A stretch of DNA of 64,000 nucleotides from contig NZ_CP130318.1 in the NCBI RefSeq assembly GCF_032268605.1, positions 5,555,501-5,619,500 of the forward strand, given 5' to 3'. The translations under genes were made by a program, and so were the position numbers. The DNA is from Paenibacillus aurantius. Lineage in GTDB: Bacteria; Bacillota; Bacilli; Paenibacillales; NBRC-103111. Numbering within the stretch: position 1 is the stretch's first letter; each line of letters starts with the position of its first letter. This document shows positions 1 to 9,120 of this stretch, piece by piece. The notes under the pieces were generated by a model that was given only the letters and a program-made list of their open reading frames with translations, had not been told where the DNA came from and ran no database searches.

Positions 1-916
1 CGGCGTTCGGCACGAGCCCGCTGCCGGAAGCCCGGACGGACTGCCCCCGCTCGTGTAGCAGGCCCTGCAAATACCCGAGAAGCTCCGCCCCTAAATCCTC
101 CCGTTCCAGCCCCATCTCGATGTTGGCCTTCAAGTACCCGAGCTTGTCGCCAATGTCGTACCGCTTGCCCTCCAGCTCCAGAGCGAGCAGCTCTCCGCCG
201 GCCGCCATGACATGAAGCGCGTCGGTCAGCTGGTATTCACTTCCCGCCCCTTTCTCGAGCCGCTCCAGCACGGGAAAAATGTCCGGCGACAGCACATACC
301 GGCCGATGACCGCGAGATTGGAAGGCGCGGCCTCCGGACGCGGCTTTTCTACCAGCCCGGCTACCCGGTGAAGCCTCTCCCGCCTTTCGGCAGGCGCAAT
401 AATCCCGTATTTCGGAACGTCCGGGGAGGGCACCTCCCTCACACCGACTACCTGCCGGCCCGTCCTTTCATAGATCCCGATCATCTGGCCGATGGCCGGC
501 TGGGGTGCGTGAAGGAGATCATCCCCGAGCAGCACCGCGAACGGCTCCTCTCCGACAAACTCCCTCGCGCAAAGGATGGCGTGGCCGAGCCCAAGCGGCT
601 CCTTCTGCCGGATATAATGAATGGATGCCATGTCGCTGATCGCCTGAACCTCGCGGAGAAGGTCCGTCTTGCCCTTCTCCTGCAAAAGCTGCTCCAGCTC
701 CACCGACTTGTCAAAATGATCCTCGATCGACTTCTTGTTGCGGCCTGTGACGATAATGATGCTTTCGATCCCGGCCTGTACCGCTTCCTCCACGATATAT
801 TGAACGGCCGGCTTATCCAGAATCGGCAGCATCTCCTTCGGTTGCGCTTTGGTTGCCGGCAGGAACCGGGTGCCGAGACCCGCTGCCGGAATAACGGCTT
901 TGCGTATCCGCTTCAT
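1..916 (-). CDS. galU: UTP--glucose-1-phosphate uridylyltransferase (3' end cut by window edge)
   Basis: Makes UDP-glucose from UTP and glucose-1-phosphate in the cytoplasm, feeding cell-envelope glycosylation. The protein starts MKRIRKAVIPAAGLGTRFLP at 916, and this carries the nucleotidyltransferase signature G-L-G-T-R-F-L-P followed by K-E-M-L-P. The frame stays open for 305 codons to base 1, so the C-terminus and stop lie outside the window; the family is usually about 290-310 residues, so little is missing. It lies just downstream, on the same strand, of a GT2 synthase and a GT-C transferase, which suggests that its UDP-glucose supplies them. A close paralogue such as GtaB or YngB is possible; the enzyme family is secure. 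Confidence 0.93.
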   Translation of the reverse strand, partial: MKRIRKAVIPAAGLGTRFLPATKAQPKEMLPILDKPAVQYIVEEAVQAGIESIIIVTGRNKKSIEDHFDKSVELEQLLQEKGKTDLLREVQAISDMASIHYIRQKEPLGLGHAILCAREFVGEEPFAVLLGDDLLHAPQPAIGQMIGIYERTGRQVVGVREVPSPDVPKYGIIAPAERRERLHRVAGLVEKPRPEAAPSNLAVIGRYVLSPDIFPVLERLEKGAGSEYQLTDALHVMAAGGELLALELEGKRYDIGDKLGYLKANIEMGLEREDLGAELLGYLQGLLHERGQSVRASGSGLVPNA

Positions 917-969
917 GCTTTCCACTCCTTTCTTGGAACAGGGACCAAAGGCAGCCCGCTAACGCCTCC

Positions 970-1947
970 TTACCGGTTGACGACGAGCGGCGTTCTTCCC
1001 GGTTTATCCCCGTCCCTCATGCCATACACTTCCCGGACCACGTATAAGGGCCGGCCCTTCGTCTCGTCGTAAATGCGCCCGATGTATTCGCCCATAATCC
1101 CGAGCATGAGAAGAATGAATCCGTTAAAAAGCAGCATCACGCTCACAAGCGAAGCCCAGCCGCGCAGCGTCTCGTCCGTGAAGACGGCCAGATACAGCAC
1201 ATACAGCAGGTAGAGAAATCCGCTTGCCGACAGAAGAGCCCCGAGGTACCCGGACAGCTTAAGCGGCTTGATGGAGAAAGAGGTGATCCCGTCCAGGCAC
1301 AGCTTGATCATCCGCTTCAGGGGATACTTCGTTTCTCCGGCGAGCCGTTCGTCCCGCTCGTACTCCACGGAGGTCTGCCGGAAGCCGACCCAGCTCACAA
1401 GCCCCCTGACGAAGCGGTTGTTCTCGGGGAGCTTCTTCATCTCCTCCACCACCTTGCGGTCCATCAGGCGAAAATCCCCCGTATCCACGGGAATGTCGAT
1501 TTCGGTGGAGGCTCTCAGAAGCCGGTAAAACAGGCTGGCGGAGCTTTTCTTGAACCAGGTCTCCCCGTTGCGCTTCATCCGTTGGGCATAAACGACCTCG
1601 TAGCCTTCTCTCCATTTGGCGATCATGTCATAAATGAGCTCCGGCGGATCCTGAAGGTCCGCATCGATGATGATGACGGCCTCGCCCTCCGCATAATCCA
1701 TGCCCGCCGTGATGGCGATCTGATGCCCAAAATTGCGGGAGAAATCGATGAGCTTGACCGTATCGTCCCAATAGGCGTAATCCCGGATGATGGCGGGGCA
1801 GCGGTCCCGGCTGCCGTCGTTTACGAAGAGAAGCTCGTAGGAAGCTCCGGTTCCGCTCATGACCTTTTTGAGCCGGCGGTAAGTTTCCTCGATGACGGCC
1901 TCTTCATTGTACATAGGAACGATTACGGAATAAGTTACCCTGTTCAT
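970..1947 (-). CDS. GT2 undecaprenyl-phosphate glycosyltransferase (GtrB/YkcC/CsbB type)
   Basis: Predicted to move a sugar from a nucleotide donor to undecaprenyl phosphate on the inner membrane face. The 325-residue protein has an N-terminal GT-A fold (residues 5-225) with S-V-I-V-P-M-Y-N-E near the start, F-V-N-D-G-S, and the metal-binding motif D-A-D-L-Q-D-P-P near residue 96. Two hydrophobic segments follow at about 230-300, as in DPM1/GtrB-like enzymes. The start is backed by GGGAGGAGG about 10 bases upstream. It begins 19 bases after the stop of the large GT-C transferase and precedes galU, so the three probably form an operon. The sugar donor is inferred to be UDP-glucose only from the neighbouring galU. 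Confidence 0.9.
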   Translation of the reverse strand: MNRVTYSVIVPMYNEEAVIEETYRRLKKVMSGTGASYELLFVNDGSRDRCPAIIRDYAYWDDTVKLIDFSRNFGHQIAITAGMDYAEGEAVIIIDADLQDPPELIYDMIAKWREGYEVVYAQRMKRNGETWFKKSSASLFYRLLRASTEIDIPVDTGDFRLMDRKVVEEMKKLPENNRFVRGLVSWVGFRQTSVEYERDERLAGETKYPLKRMIKLCLDGITSFSIKPLKLSGYLGALLSASGFLYLLYVLYLAVFTDETLRGWASLVSVMLLFNGFILLMLGIMGEYIGRIYDETKGRPLYVVREVYGMRDGDKPGRTPLVVNR

Positions 1948-1966
1948 GGCTGGCTTGCCTCCTCCC

Positions 1967-4444
1967 TTATAGTTTCACCTCATACAGCTGAGCGTTCCCT
2001 GAACCGGGAAACCCTCCGGCTCCGCTTCCGTTCGGGTTTGCTGCGGTCCGAGATCCGGAGGCCGAACCGGCGGCGGTTCCCTGCCATTCCTCCGAAGGGA
2101 TAAGGGTGCCGTGCTCTTCAATCCAGGCGGTCAGCTCCGAGCTGCCGCCCCGGCCTCCCATTCCGCGTCCGGACAGCATGAAGTATTTCACCTGCCCCGA
2201 TGAAACAAGCTCTTCGAGCTTCGCAGCGGTGTAGACCGGGTCATTGCCGGAGAAGCCCCCAAGCGAGATGACCTTCTCGCCGGCATCAATAATATAGGGG
2301 GCGGCGGTTCCGTAATCGGAGGCCGCGAACAGGTATTCCTCGCCCGTGTTATGCTCCTTCAAGTAAGCGAGCGCCTTCTCGTTCAGCGATTCCTGGCCCG
2401 GTCCTCCCGGCATGCCGCCGTTGCGGCCGTCCTGCCTGCCTTCGTAGCTGCCGGAGGCGGCATCGCCCGGGATGGCCGCGGAGCCGGACGGAGCGCCGGA
2501 AGCATCAGCCGGAGCACCGGATGCGTTCCCCGGCATCCCGCCGGTTCGGCCCGTGCCGTCCCCGCCCGGCTGGGCCATGCCTCCCGGGAACCGGCCCATG
2601 CCGCCGGGACCCGACACCGCGGACCCGCCGGGACCGGCGGCCGGAAGCATGCTGTTCTGGCCGTAGGTGATGGGCGTAGCCGCCCAATACAGAGGGCCGG
2701 CGAACAGCACCACGCCGACGAGAGAGGCGGCCAGCACCGGCAAGCGGTGATAAAGGCGGGGGGCCAGCGCGAGAAGAAGCGAGACCGCAAGGCCGCCCAG
2801 CAGGATGCCGAGGGACCATCCTTTGCCGATGACCGTGTCATAGGGACGCATGATAAACCAGGCAAAGGCGGCGGTGGCAAGAACGCCTGCGGGAAGCAGC
2901 CAGCTCCGCCAGCCGGATCCCCCGCGGTATTGCGCCCAGAGCTCGTTCCAGCCGGCCCCGACCAAGGCCGCTATAGGGGGTGCCATCATGATCAGGTAAT
3001 ATTGATGGAAGAAGCCCGCAATGCTGAAGAAGCCCATAACCGGAAGCAGCCAGGCCAGCCAGAACAGCGACTCCAGATGCTGGCGGGTCAACAGACGGCG
3101 GCGAAGCCCGGCCAACAGCCCGATGACGGCGAAAAGCACGAACGGCAGCAGCCAGCTTGCCTGGCCGGACAGCTCCGACTGGAACAGCCGCAGAGGTCCC
3201 TTCGTCCCCGTATTGAAGGCTCCGCCTTGGCCACCCTGGCCGCCAGGTCCGCCCTGGCCGAAATCCCCGCCGGCCCGTCCGGACCGCTGGCCGTCATTCG
3301 CGAAACCGGACGGCTGGCCTGCGGAGGCTCCACTGCCGGAGCCATCCGCTCCGGGAGCTCCTCCGGTACCCGTGGCTCCTCCGTCCCCAGCTGCTTGGCC
3401 GCCTGTCGCACCGGGCGTTCTTCCGGCTGCAGCCGCCTGGCCGCCTTGACCGCCGTCCGCTCCGGGGGCTGCACCGGCCCCCGCGCCTCCGTCCGCAGCG
3501 GACGACTGGCCGCCTGGGCTTCCAGCCGCCGCTCCCGGCATGCCGTCAGTGCCGCCCGGAGGTATGCCGCCCCGGCCCCCGCCCGGCCCCTGGTTGCCCG
3601 TCAGCCGGGACACGCCGTTGTAGCCGAAGGCCAGCTCCAGCACGGAGTTGGTAGAGGAGCTGCCGATGTAAGGGCGCTTGTCCGCCGGAATGCTGTCCAC
3701 GATCACCGCCCAGGCGGTCGATAGGACGAGCATGACGGCCGTAGCTGCGGCGAGATGGCCCGCTTTGATTTTCCAGCTCCGCTTGGACGCGGCCAGGTAG
3801 AACAGGTAGAAGGCCGGCAGCACCATGTACGCTTGAAGCATCTTCATATTGAAGGCTGCCCCGATCAGAGCAAAAGCTCCGACGGCGGTCCACAGCCTGC
3901 CGCTGTTCACCGCCTTGAACAGAACACGGGTCGCCAGCAGGAGCGTAAAGACCAGCATGGCGTCGATGTTGTTCGTCCGCGCTACGGCAACGGCTACCGG
4001 AGTCGCCGCCATGGCGAGTGCCGCGATCCGTCCGGCGGCCGGCCCGAACGCGGGCTTGACCAACGCGTTCATCAGAAAGACCGAGCCAACGCCGGCCAGC
4101 GCCTGGGGCAGGATCACGCTCCAGCCGTGCACGCCGAACAGGTAGGCGCTCGCGGCTTGAATCCAGAAGGTAAGCGGCGGCTTATCCACCGTGACCGAGC
4201 CGGCGGAGTCCAGCGAAGCGAAGAAGAAGTTATGGAAGCTCTGCAGCATGCTGGCGACCGTCATCGTGTAATAGGTGTTGGCATAATGCTCCGTCCAGAT
4301 CTGGAAGCCGTTCAAAAAAGCTGCCAGCAGAGCGATGGCGGCCACATAAGGATCCAGACGGAACCGGCGGCGGAGTGCGGGCCCGGGGGTCCTCCCCGGT
4401 GCGGCGGGCCGTTCCCCCGGTTCCCATTTTTTTATGGCGTTCAT
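1967..4444 (-). CDS. Large GT-C (PMT/ArnT-like) membrane glycosyltransferase with Gly-rich extracellular insert
   Basis: Resembles YkcB-type glycosyltransferases, which take a sugar from a lipid carrier outside the membrane and place it on an envelope acceptor. From the preferred ATG at 4444 it has 825 residues; in-frame ATGs at 4450 and 4456 are possible but lack a spaced ribosome site. The N-terminal half holds many membrane segments and the early motif D-K-P-P-L-T-F-W-I-Q, typical of the PMT_2 domain. Two low-complexity stretches rich in Gly, Ala, Gln and Pro interrupt it (about residues 290-395 and 600-680), and a soluble C-terminal domain follows. It is first in a run with GT2 and galU. 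The acceptor is unknown. Confidence 0.85.
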   Translation of the reverse strand: MNAIKKWEPGERPAAPGRTPGPALRRRFRLDPYVAAIALLAAFLNGFQIWTEHYANTYYTMTVASMLQSFHNFFFASLDSAGSVTVDKPPLTFWIQAASAYLFGVHGWSVILPQALAGVGSVFLMNALVKPAFGPAAGRIAALAMAATPVAVAVARTNNIDAMLVFTLLLATRVLFKAVNSGRLWTAVGAFALIGAAFNMKMLQAYMVLPAFYLFYLAASKRSWKIKAGHLAAATAVMLVLSTAWAVIVDSIPADKRPYIGSSSTNSVLELAFGYNGVSRLTGNQGPGGGRGGIPPGGTDGMPGAAAGSPGGQSSAADGGAGAGAAPGADGGQGGQAAAAGRTPGATGGQAAGDGGATGTGGAPGADGSGSGASAGQPSGFANDGQRSGRAGGDFGQGGPGGQGGQGGAFNTGTKGPLRLFQSELSGQASWLLPFVLFAVIGLLAGLRRRLLTRQHLESLFWLAWLLPVMGFFSIAGFFHQYYLIMMAPPIAALVGAGWNELWAQYRGGSGWRSWLLPAGVLATAAFAWFIMRPYDTVIGKGWSLGILLGGLAVSLLLALAPRLYHRLPVLAASLVGVVLFAGPLYWAATPITYGQNSMLPAAGPGGSAVSGPGGMGRFPGGMAQPGGDGTGRTGGMPGNASGAPADASGAPSGSAAIPGDAASGSYEGRQDGRNGGMPGGPGQESLNEKALAYLKEHNTGEEYLFAASDYGTAAPYIIDAGEKVISLGGFSGNDPVYTAAKLEELVSSGQVKYFMLSGRGMGGRGGSSELTAWIEEHGTLIPSEEWQGTAAGSASGSRTAANPNGSGAGGFPGSGNAQLYEVKL

Positions 4445-4649
4445 AAGCATCCCCATTTCTTGTGTGTGGTTTGGATGGTTAGATTATGCCGGAGCTATCT
4501 TAAACCAGCATGAAAGCCGGCTGAAGGTTTGCTGAAAGCTTGGGGACCCTGTCTCTGGAAGCAGGCGGCCGTACGAAGTATAGTAGAAAGGGGAGCCGAT
4601 GAGAAATCGCACCCTGCCCTAATCGCTTCTTTTTAACGAGGAGGTACCC

Positions 4650-5363
4650 ATGTTTCTGCGCAGGCTTGAAATCATACGAAACGAAGAGGCCGACCCTTCC
4701 CGCTATCCTTTTTCGATTCCGGCGGTTAGAAGCCTCGACGCTCTCACCTTCCGGACGAATGTCACTTTCTTCGCAGGGGAGAACGGCTCCGGCAAATCCA
4801 CTTTGCTTGAGGCGGTCGCTTATCAGTGCGGCTTTAACACGGCCGGAGGCGGCCGGAATAACACCTATGAAGCAGACGCGTCGCATTCGGCGCTTGGGGA
4901 TGCCCTTCGTCTGTCATGGCTGCCGAAAATCACGAACGGCTTCTTCCTGCGGGCGGAAACCTTCCATCAATTTGCCACGCATCTCGAAACCATGCCCGAG
5001 AGCCTTAGGTATTACGGCGGACGCTCGCTTCACAAGCAGTCGCATGGGGAAGCGTTCCTGTCCCTGTTCGCCAACCGTTTCGGAGGAAAGGCCCTCTACC
5101 TGCTTGACGAGCCCGAGGCCGCCCTCTCTCCGGCCCGCCAGCTGGCGCTTCTGCGGATCATCAAGGATCGGGAGGGGGACGCCCAGTTCCTCATCGCCAC
5201 TCATTCCCCGATTCTGCTGGGCTATCCCGGTGCGCAGATTCTCGACTTTGATGCCCAGCCGGTAAGAGAAATCGCCTACGAGGACACGCTGCATTACATC
5301 GTCACCCGCCGCTTTCTGGAGAACCGGCAGGCCGTGCTTCGCGAGCTGTTTGAAGAGGACTGA
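4650..5363 (+). CDS. AAA family ATPase (COG3910-like)
   Basis: A 237-residue stand-alone ABC-type ATPase of unknown target. Walker A G-E-N-G-S-G-K-S-T is near residue 43, and Walker B with the adjacent D-loop reads Y-L-L-D-E-P-E-A-A-L-S-P near residue 150. The switch histidine lies in T-H-S-P-I-L near residue 185. The compact layout fits the predicted ATPases of COG3910 rather than a transporter subunit, because there is no membrane partner beside it. The start follows GAGGAGG by 6 bases. It is divergent from the GT-C gene and has its own promoter region. Its cellular role is not known. Confidence 0.8.
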   Translation: MFLRRLEIIRNEEADPSRYPFSIPAVRSLDALTFRTNVTFFAGENGSGKSTLLEAVAYQCGFNTAGGGRNNTYEADASHSALGDALRLSWLPKITNGFFLRAETFHQFATHLETMPESLRYYGGRSLHKQSHGEAFLSLFANRFGGKALYLLDEPEAALSPARQLALLRIIKDREGDAQFLIATHSPILLGYPGAQILDFDAQPVREIAYEDTLHYIVTRRFLENRQAVLRELFEED

Positions 5364-5524
5364 GCTCCGCCCGGCCCGCCTAAAACAAGCCGATTTCCCC
5401 CCTGCCATTCCCCGATAGGAAAGTGTTAAGAAAAAGCTAAGCCCCTCTTAAAAGAATGTTCAGATCCCCATGAAACCTTTGCCCTTCCCGCTCCGTTTAA
5501 CCTTTTACAAAGGAGATGAGTGGC

Positions 5525-6535
5525 ATGAGAAGACATCGTAAGATCCTGTTCCCCGCCCTGCTTAGCCTGATCCTGTTGTCCGCCTGCGGCCAGAAGCCTG
5601 CTTCGAGTGGTCCTTCGGCACCGCCGGATTCCGGGCCGCCGTCAACCGGGACCTCCCCGTCCCCCAGTCCGTCGGCCAGTCCGTCCGCCTCCCCCAGCCC
5701 TACGCCGGTAAAGGAGATCCAAGCCATCGACAAAGGAACGCTGCTTAAGAAAGAAGGCAGCCGCTGGCTGATCACGGAATACCGGTCCGGCAAGGACTCC
5801 CCTTCGGTTGAAGCCATCTGGTTCACCGTTACCGATAAAACCGCTTTGCAGGACAGCAAGGGCAAAAGCCTTACGGCCGATAAGCTCCCGGTCGGAAGCC
5901 GGGTGAGTGCCTGGACCGGCGGGGCCATTGCCGAATCCTATCCCGGCCAGGCGGGGGCGGCCCGAATCGTCCTGCAGGAAGAGACCGGCCAAGGCTCCGA
6001 AGGCCGGATCAGCCGGTCGGAAGCCGTGCAGGCCGCTCTGAAGGCCCAGGCCGCGGGCTCCGCCATCTCGGCCGTGAAGTCCGCCTCCCTCGACGAAGCC
6101 AAGGGCGTCTGGACCGTCGAGCTCGTGACGCACGACGCTCCGGCCAAGCCGGCTGCCGTGCGCATCGACGCCGCCACCGGCAAGCCCGTCCGGACGCCGG
6201 TTGCCGAGAATGAAGCGTTCCGCGTGTTCTCCCCGGCCCCCGGCTCCACCCCCGCCTCTACCTTCACGGTGGAAGGGGAAGCCCGCGTCTTCGAGGCGGT
6301 TTTCCACTGGACCTTGGAGGACGGCCACAACGTTCTGGCCGAAGGGAATGTGACGGCGGACGGAGGAGCTCCCGCTTGGGGTCCTTTCCACTTCGACGTC
6401 ACCTACAAGCAAGCGTCCCAGGAGAACATGATGCTCGTTCTGTATTGGGAGAGCGCCAAGGACGGGAAGCCGGCGAACCAGCTGGTCATCCCGCTGAAGG
6501 CTGCCGAGGGCCGAATTCGCCACATCGGCGAATAA
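5525..6535 (+). CDS. Lipoprotein with C-terminal Gmad2 (spore-germination-type Ig-like) domain
   Basis: Predicted surface-anchored lipoprotein of 336 residues. The N-terminus RRHRKI, a hydrophobic stretch and L-L-S-A-C form a clear lipoprotein signal with Cys near residue 20. A Ser/Pro-rich linker follows (about 30-65). The C-terminal 90-100 residues, with F-R-V-F-S-P-A-P and a closing V-I-P-L-K, match the Gmad2 immunoglobulin-like domain seen in sporulation and germination proteins. The start at 5525 is chosen because AAGGAG lies 9 bases upstream; an earlier in-frame ATG at 5516 overlaps that site. It stands alone, ending at a strong terminator. A germination or spore-envelope role is inference. 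Confidence 0.78.
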   Translation: MRRHRKILFPALLSLILLSACGQKPASSGPSAPPDSGPPSTGTSPSPSPSASPSASPSPTPVKEIQAIDKGTLLKKEGSRWLITEYRSGKDSPSVEAIWFTVTDKTALQDSKGKSLTADKLPVGSRVSAWTGGAIAESYPGQAGAARIVLQEETGQGSEGRISRSEAVQAALKAQAAGSAISAVKSASLDEAKGVWTVELVTHDAPAKPAAVRIDAATGKPVRTPVAENEAFRVFSPAPGSTPASTFTVEGEARVFEAVFHWTLEDGHNVLAEGNVTADGGAPAWGPFHFDVTYKQASQENMMLVLYWESAKDGKPANQLVIPLKAAEGRIRHIGE

Positions 6536-6611
6536 GAAACGGTGCCCAGGCAAAGCGCTCCGGTAGCTCTATTCCGCCATCTTCGCTGCCGCTGCTAGCC
6601 CTGCAACCATC

Positions 6612-6662
6612 AAAAAGCCTGTCCGCCAAGGTCATGTTCGTGACCGGCGCGACAGGCTTTTT
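6612..6662. terminator. Bidirectional intrinsic terminator
   Basis: AAAAAGCCTGTC at 6612-6623 pairs with GACAGGCTTTTT at 6651-6662, and an inner CGCC/GGCG and GGTCA/TGACC stem extends it. A- and T-runs on both sides let it serve the Gmad2 lipoprotein gene on the plus strand and the SgrR-type gene on the minus strand, which converge here. Confidence 0.88.
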
Positions 6663-6703
6663 CGGGAGGGGAATCATCGTTCCAAAGCAGAAATCCGCCT
6701 TGT

Positions 6704-8524
6704 TTACCGCTGGTGCTGAAACCACAGATCCTTGAAATCCACCCAGCCAAGCGAATTGAACTGAATGCCTCTAAGGGTACGGTTGTAAGACGTGTTCAGC
6801 TCCTTGTGCAGCAGAAACAGCAGGGCCCCTTCCTCCTTAAGAAGCTCCTCCATCTTGCGAAACATATCCGCCCGTTCCTCTTCCTCCGGAAGCTGAACCA
6901 GGCGTTCCCCCATCTCCTCGATCCTCACCCGCACCTCCGGACTAAGGTGCATCCGGACATACTCGCCGTCCCGCAAGTAGATCTCCAGCAGGGTGACCTC
7001 CTCCACCTCCATGCACACTTCATAGAGAATGGCGTCTGCCGCCCGGACCCTATCGGCGTTCCGGAGCTTGGCCCAGGTGGTAACGGTGATCTCCAGCCGG
7101 ATCCCGAAGGAGGCCAAGTGCTTGGCCAGCCAGCGGGCATCCCTTTCATGCTTTCCGTACAGGAACAAGTGAAGCGGCTCCCCGTTATACCCGGACTGCT
7201 CCAGAAGAGCCCGGCCCTGATCGGGATCATAGGCCACGTCGGCTTCCTTCGTCTCCGGTCCGGGCAGCCAGCCCGAGGCGGGATAGAGGCGGTCTCCGCC
7301 AAGCTCGCGGATCATCCGTCCCCGGTCCACGAGATGGTGAAGGGCCTTCCGGAAGAGCTTACTCTGCTGGGGGCCTTCTTTGTTGAGGTTGAAGGTAAGC
7401 AGGGAACAGCCGTCGCTGACTTTCAGGATCTTCTCCCAATCCTGAACCGAAGGGAGCGGCTCGAATTCCCCATGGTTGATGAACAGCTGCCCTTTCCTCG
7501 GGTCCCAATGAACGGAGCGCTCGTGCTCCGCCGGGAGTATGCTGATCTCCACCCGGTCGAGATGCGCCCTTCCCCTGTAATAGCCGGGGTTGGCTTCCAG
7601 CACGCACCGGTCCTTCATAAGCGTTTCGACCCGGAAGGGTCCCGTGCCGACCGGCTTCTCGAAGAACGCCTCCCCCTGCTCTTCCAGCAGCTCCCGGGGG
7701 AGGATGGAAGCCGGCGAGAAGCACAGAAACCGCGGGAATAGGTGGTTGGGAGCGGCAAGGCGGATCCGGACCCCCCGTTCGTCCAGGGTCTCGATTCGGT
7801 CGACGCCTTTCAGCAGCCAGCGGTTGGTCATGTGGGTCCCGTTCGCCCGGCAGCGGTTCAAGGAGTAGACCACGTCCTCCGCTTCCACCTCCCGCCCGTG
7901 GTGAAAGAGCACCCCGCGGCGTAAATACAGCTGCCAAACGGTCCGGTCGGCGTTCGCCTCCCAATAGTGGGCGATGCCCGGCAGCACTTCCTTCTTTACG
8001 GCATCGTACGTCAGCAGCGTATCGAAAATCTGCCGCAGCATGAAGACGTCGAAGGCGTAGATCGTTTCGGCCGGGTCGAGCCGGTGAATCACCCGGAACA
8101 GCGGAAAGCGAAGCGTCTCCACCTTGCGCTCCCTGCCCTTCCCCGGGTCCGTTTCCTTCACATAGCCGAAATAATCGTTCAGCCATTCCATGAACCTCGT
8201 TCTGGCTTCCGTGGCGGAGCCGTACCGGTTGATCCAGTCAAGCGCGGTGCTGAGCCGTCCCTTGTGGACGAGCTCCCTGGTCACGGCCAGCAGCATCTCC
8301 TCCCGGTCCGCCCGAAACCGGACACGGGACGTATGTCCCCGGCCCCGGCCCGGGATCCACTCCAGCCAGCCGCTCTCGGTCATCTTGCGGATGACGATCT
8401 TGACGTTTCGCGGGGTGCAGAACCACAGCTCCGCAAGCTCCCCCAGTGTCATCTCCACGGCCTCCCCGCCGCCGGCTCCCGGATGAAGGGCGTGAAGCTG
8501 CAAATATTGCTCCTCTGTTTGCAT
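6704..8524 (-). CDS. SgrR-type transcriptional regulator (HTH plus solute-binding-like domain)
   Basis: Predicted cytoplasmic DNA-binding regulator of 606 residues with a ligand-sensing domain related to oligopeptide-binding proteins. Residues 1-115 resemble the SgrR N-terminal winged helix (L-A-E-L-W-F-C-T-P-R-N-V-K), and about 150-480 match the family-5 solute-binding fold, with the F-D-T-L-L region and D-V-V-Y-S-L-N-R. No signal peptide is present, unlike true binding proteins. The start at 8524 is preferred because GGGAGGG precedes it; the open frame runs 105 codons further upstream without SgrR-like sequence. In enterobacteria SgrR responds to sugar-phosphate stress, but no partner transporter or small RNA is visible here, so the signal and targets are unknown. 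Confidence 0.85.
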   Translation of the reverse strand: MQTEEQYLQLHALHPGAGGGEAVEMTLGELAELWFCTPRNVKIVIRKMTESGWLEWIPGRGRGHTSRVRFRADREEMLLAVTRELVHKGRLSTALDWINRYGSATEARTRFMEWLNDYFGYVKETDPGKGRERKVETLRFPLFRVIHRLDPAETIYAFDVFMLRQIFDTLLTYDAVKKEVLPGIAHYWEANADRTVWQLYLRRGVLFHHGREVEAEDVVYSLNRCRANGTHMTNRWLLKGVDRIETLDERGVRIRLAAPNHLFPRFLCFSPASILPRELLEEQGEAFFEKPVGTGPFRVETLMKDRCVLEANPGYYRGRAHLDRVEISILPAEHERSVHWDPRKGQLFINHGEFEPLPSVQDWEKILKVSDGCSLLTFNLNKEGPQQSKLFRKALHHLVDRGRMIRELGGDRLYPASGWLPGPETKEADVAYDPDQGRALLEQSGYNGEPLHLFLYGKHERDARWLAKHLASFGIRLEITVTTWAKLRNADRVRAADAILYEVCMEVEEVTLLEIYLRDGEYVRMHLSPEVRVRIEEMGERLVQLPEEEERADMFRKMEELLKEEGALLFLLHKELNTSYNRTLRGIQFNSLGWVDFKDLWFQHQR

Positions 8525-8569
8525 GGCCTTTCTGCCCTCCCTCCCCAAAAGGGGAAATGTTTGGAAAGC

Positions 8570-8598
8570 ATTATACTCTTTTTGTCCCCTTTTATCCA
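8570..8598 (-). promoter_or_regulatory. Candidate sigma-A promoter of the SgrR-type gene
   Basis: On the minus strand TGGATA (8598-8593) and TATAAT (8575-8570) are separated by 17 bases, 45 bases upstream of the ATG at 8524. The -10 box is perfect and the -35 box matches 4 of 6. Confidence 0.55.
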
Positions 8599-8832
8599 GG
8601 GTACACTGGGCCCATAAAGTACTTACCGGTACAGACAATAAGATAGGAGTGAGGCCGGATGTGGAGCCCTTTTGAAGTAGAGGTTTATGTGAAGGAGAAA
8701 AGAGCGGGATGGGAGGAGGACAGGAACCGCCGCCCGGCCTTGGAAAACGAGGAAACGGAGAGACCGGCAAGCCCCTCTTCGCGTCATGCTGCAGGACCGG
8801 ATGCCTTCTCCCGGAGGCATGTTGCCGCCCGG

Positions 8833-8910
8833 AAAACAAAAAGGCCGCTCCCCCGGTGGCTCGCTTGGCTCTCCCCTAAAGGGCGGGCCTAAGCAGCGCG
8901 GAGAACGGCC
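8833..8910 (-). terminator. Possible terminator of the 52-residue membrane-protein gene
   Basis: On the minus strand GGCCG and CTCC near 8910-8900 pair with GGAG and CGGCC ending at 8843, followed by TTTTTGTTTT. The loop is long and GC-rich, so folding is less certain than for the other terminators. The rest of 8599-8961 shows no convincing gene. Confidence 0.4.
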
Positions 8911-8961
8911 GCCTAAGCAAATCCATGAGCCCAATGTGCCCATGGATTCAAGGTCTTTTCT

Positions 8962-9120
8962 TCATTTGTATCCGTTAATGGCAAACAGGTCGGCATGACC
9001 CAAGAGAAGCTGGACGGTAAAGTAAAGCACCGGAGAGGAAAGCAGCACCGTGATGATGGCAACCATGGCGCCGAGTCCCTCGAACTTCTGCTGTCCGTCG
9101 TACGCTTTTATCATTTTCAT
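8962..9120 (-). CDS. Small single-pass membrane protein, unknown function
   Basis: A 52-residue protein beginning M-K-M-I-K-A-Y-D-G-Q-Q-K. GGAGG lies 9 bases upstream of the ATG at 9120, the best-placed ribosome site in this stretch; an ATG at 9129 sits directly against the same site and is less likely. Residues about 20-44 form a single hydrophobic segment (A-I-I-T-V-L-L-S-S-P-V-L-Y-F), with a short polar tail ending N-G-Y-K. It has no close genetic partner. It could be a small membrane regulator or a spore protein, but nothing in the sequence decides. Confidence 0.55.
   Translation of the reverse strand: MKMIKAYDGQQKFEGLGAMVAIITVLLSSPVLYFTVQLLLGHADLFAINGYK

Noticed and set aside
2351-3724. 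A 457-codon plus-strand open frame over the GT-C gene
   Set aside because: It is antisense to a clear membrane protein, rich in Arg/Gly/Ala from the GC-rich low-complexity DNA, and has no ribosome site or family signal.
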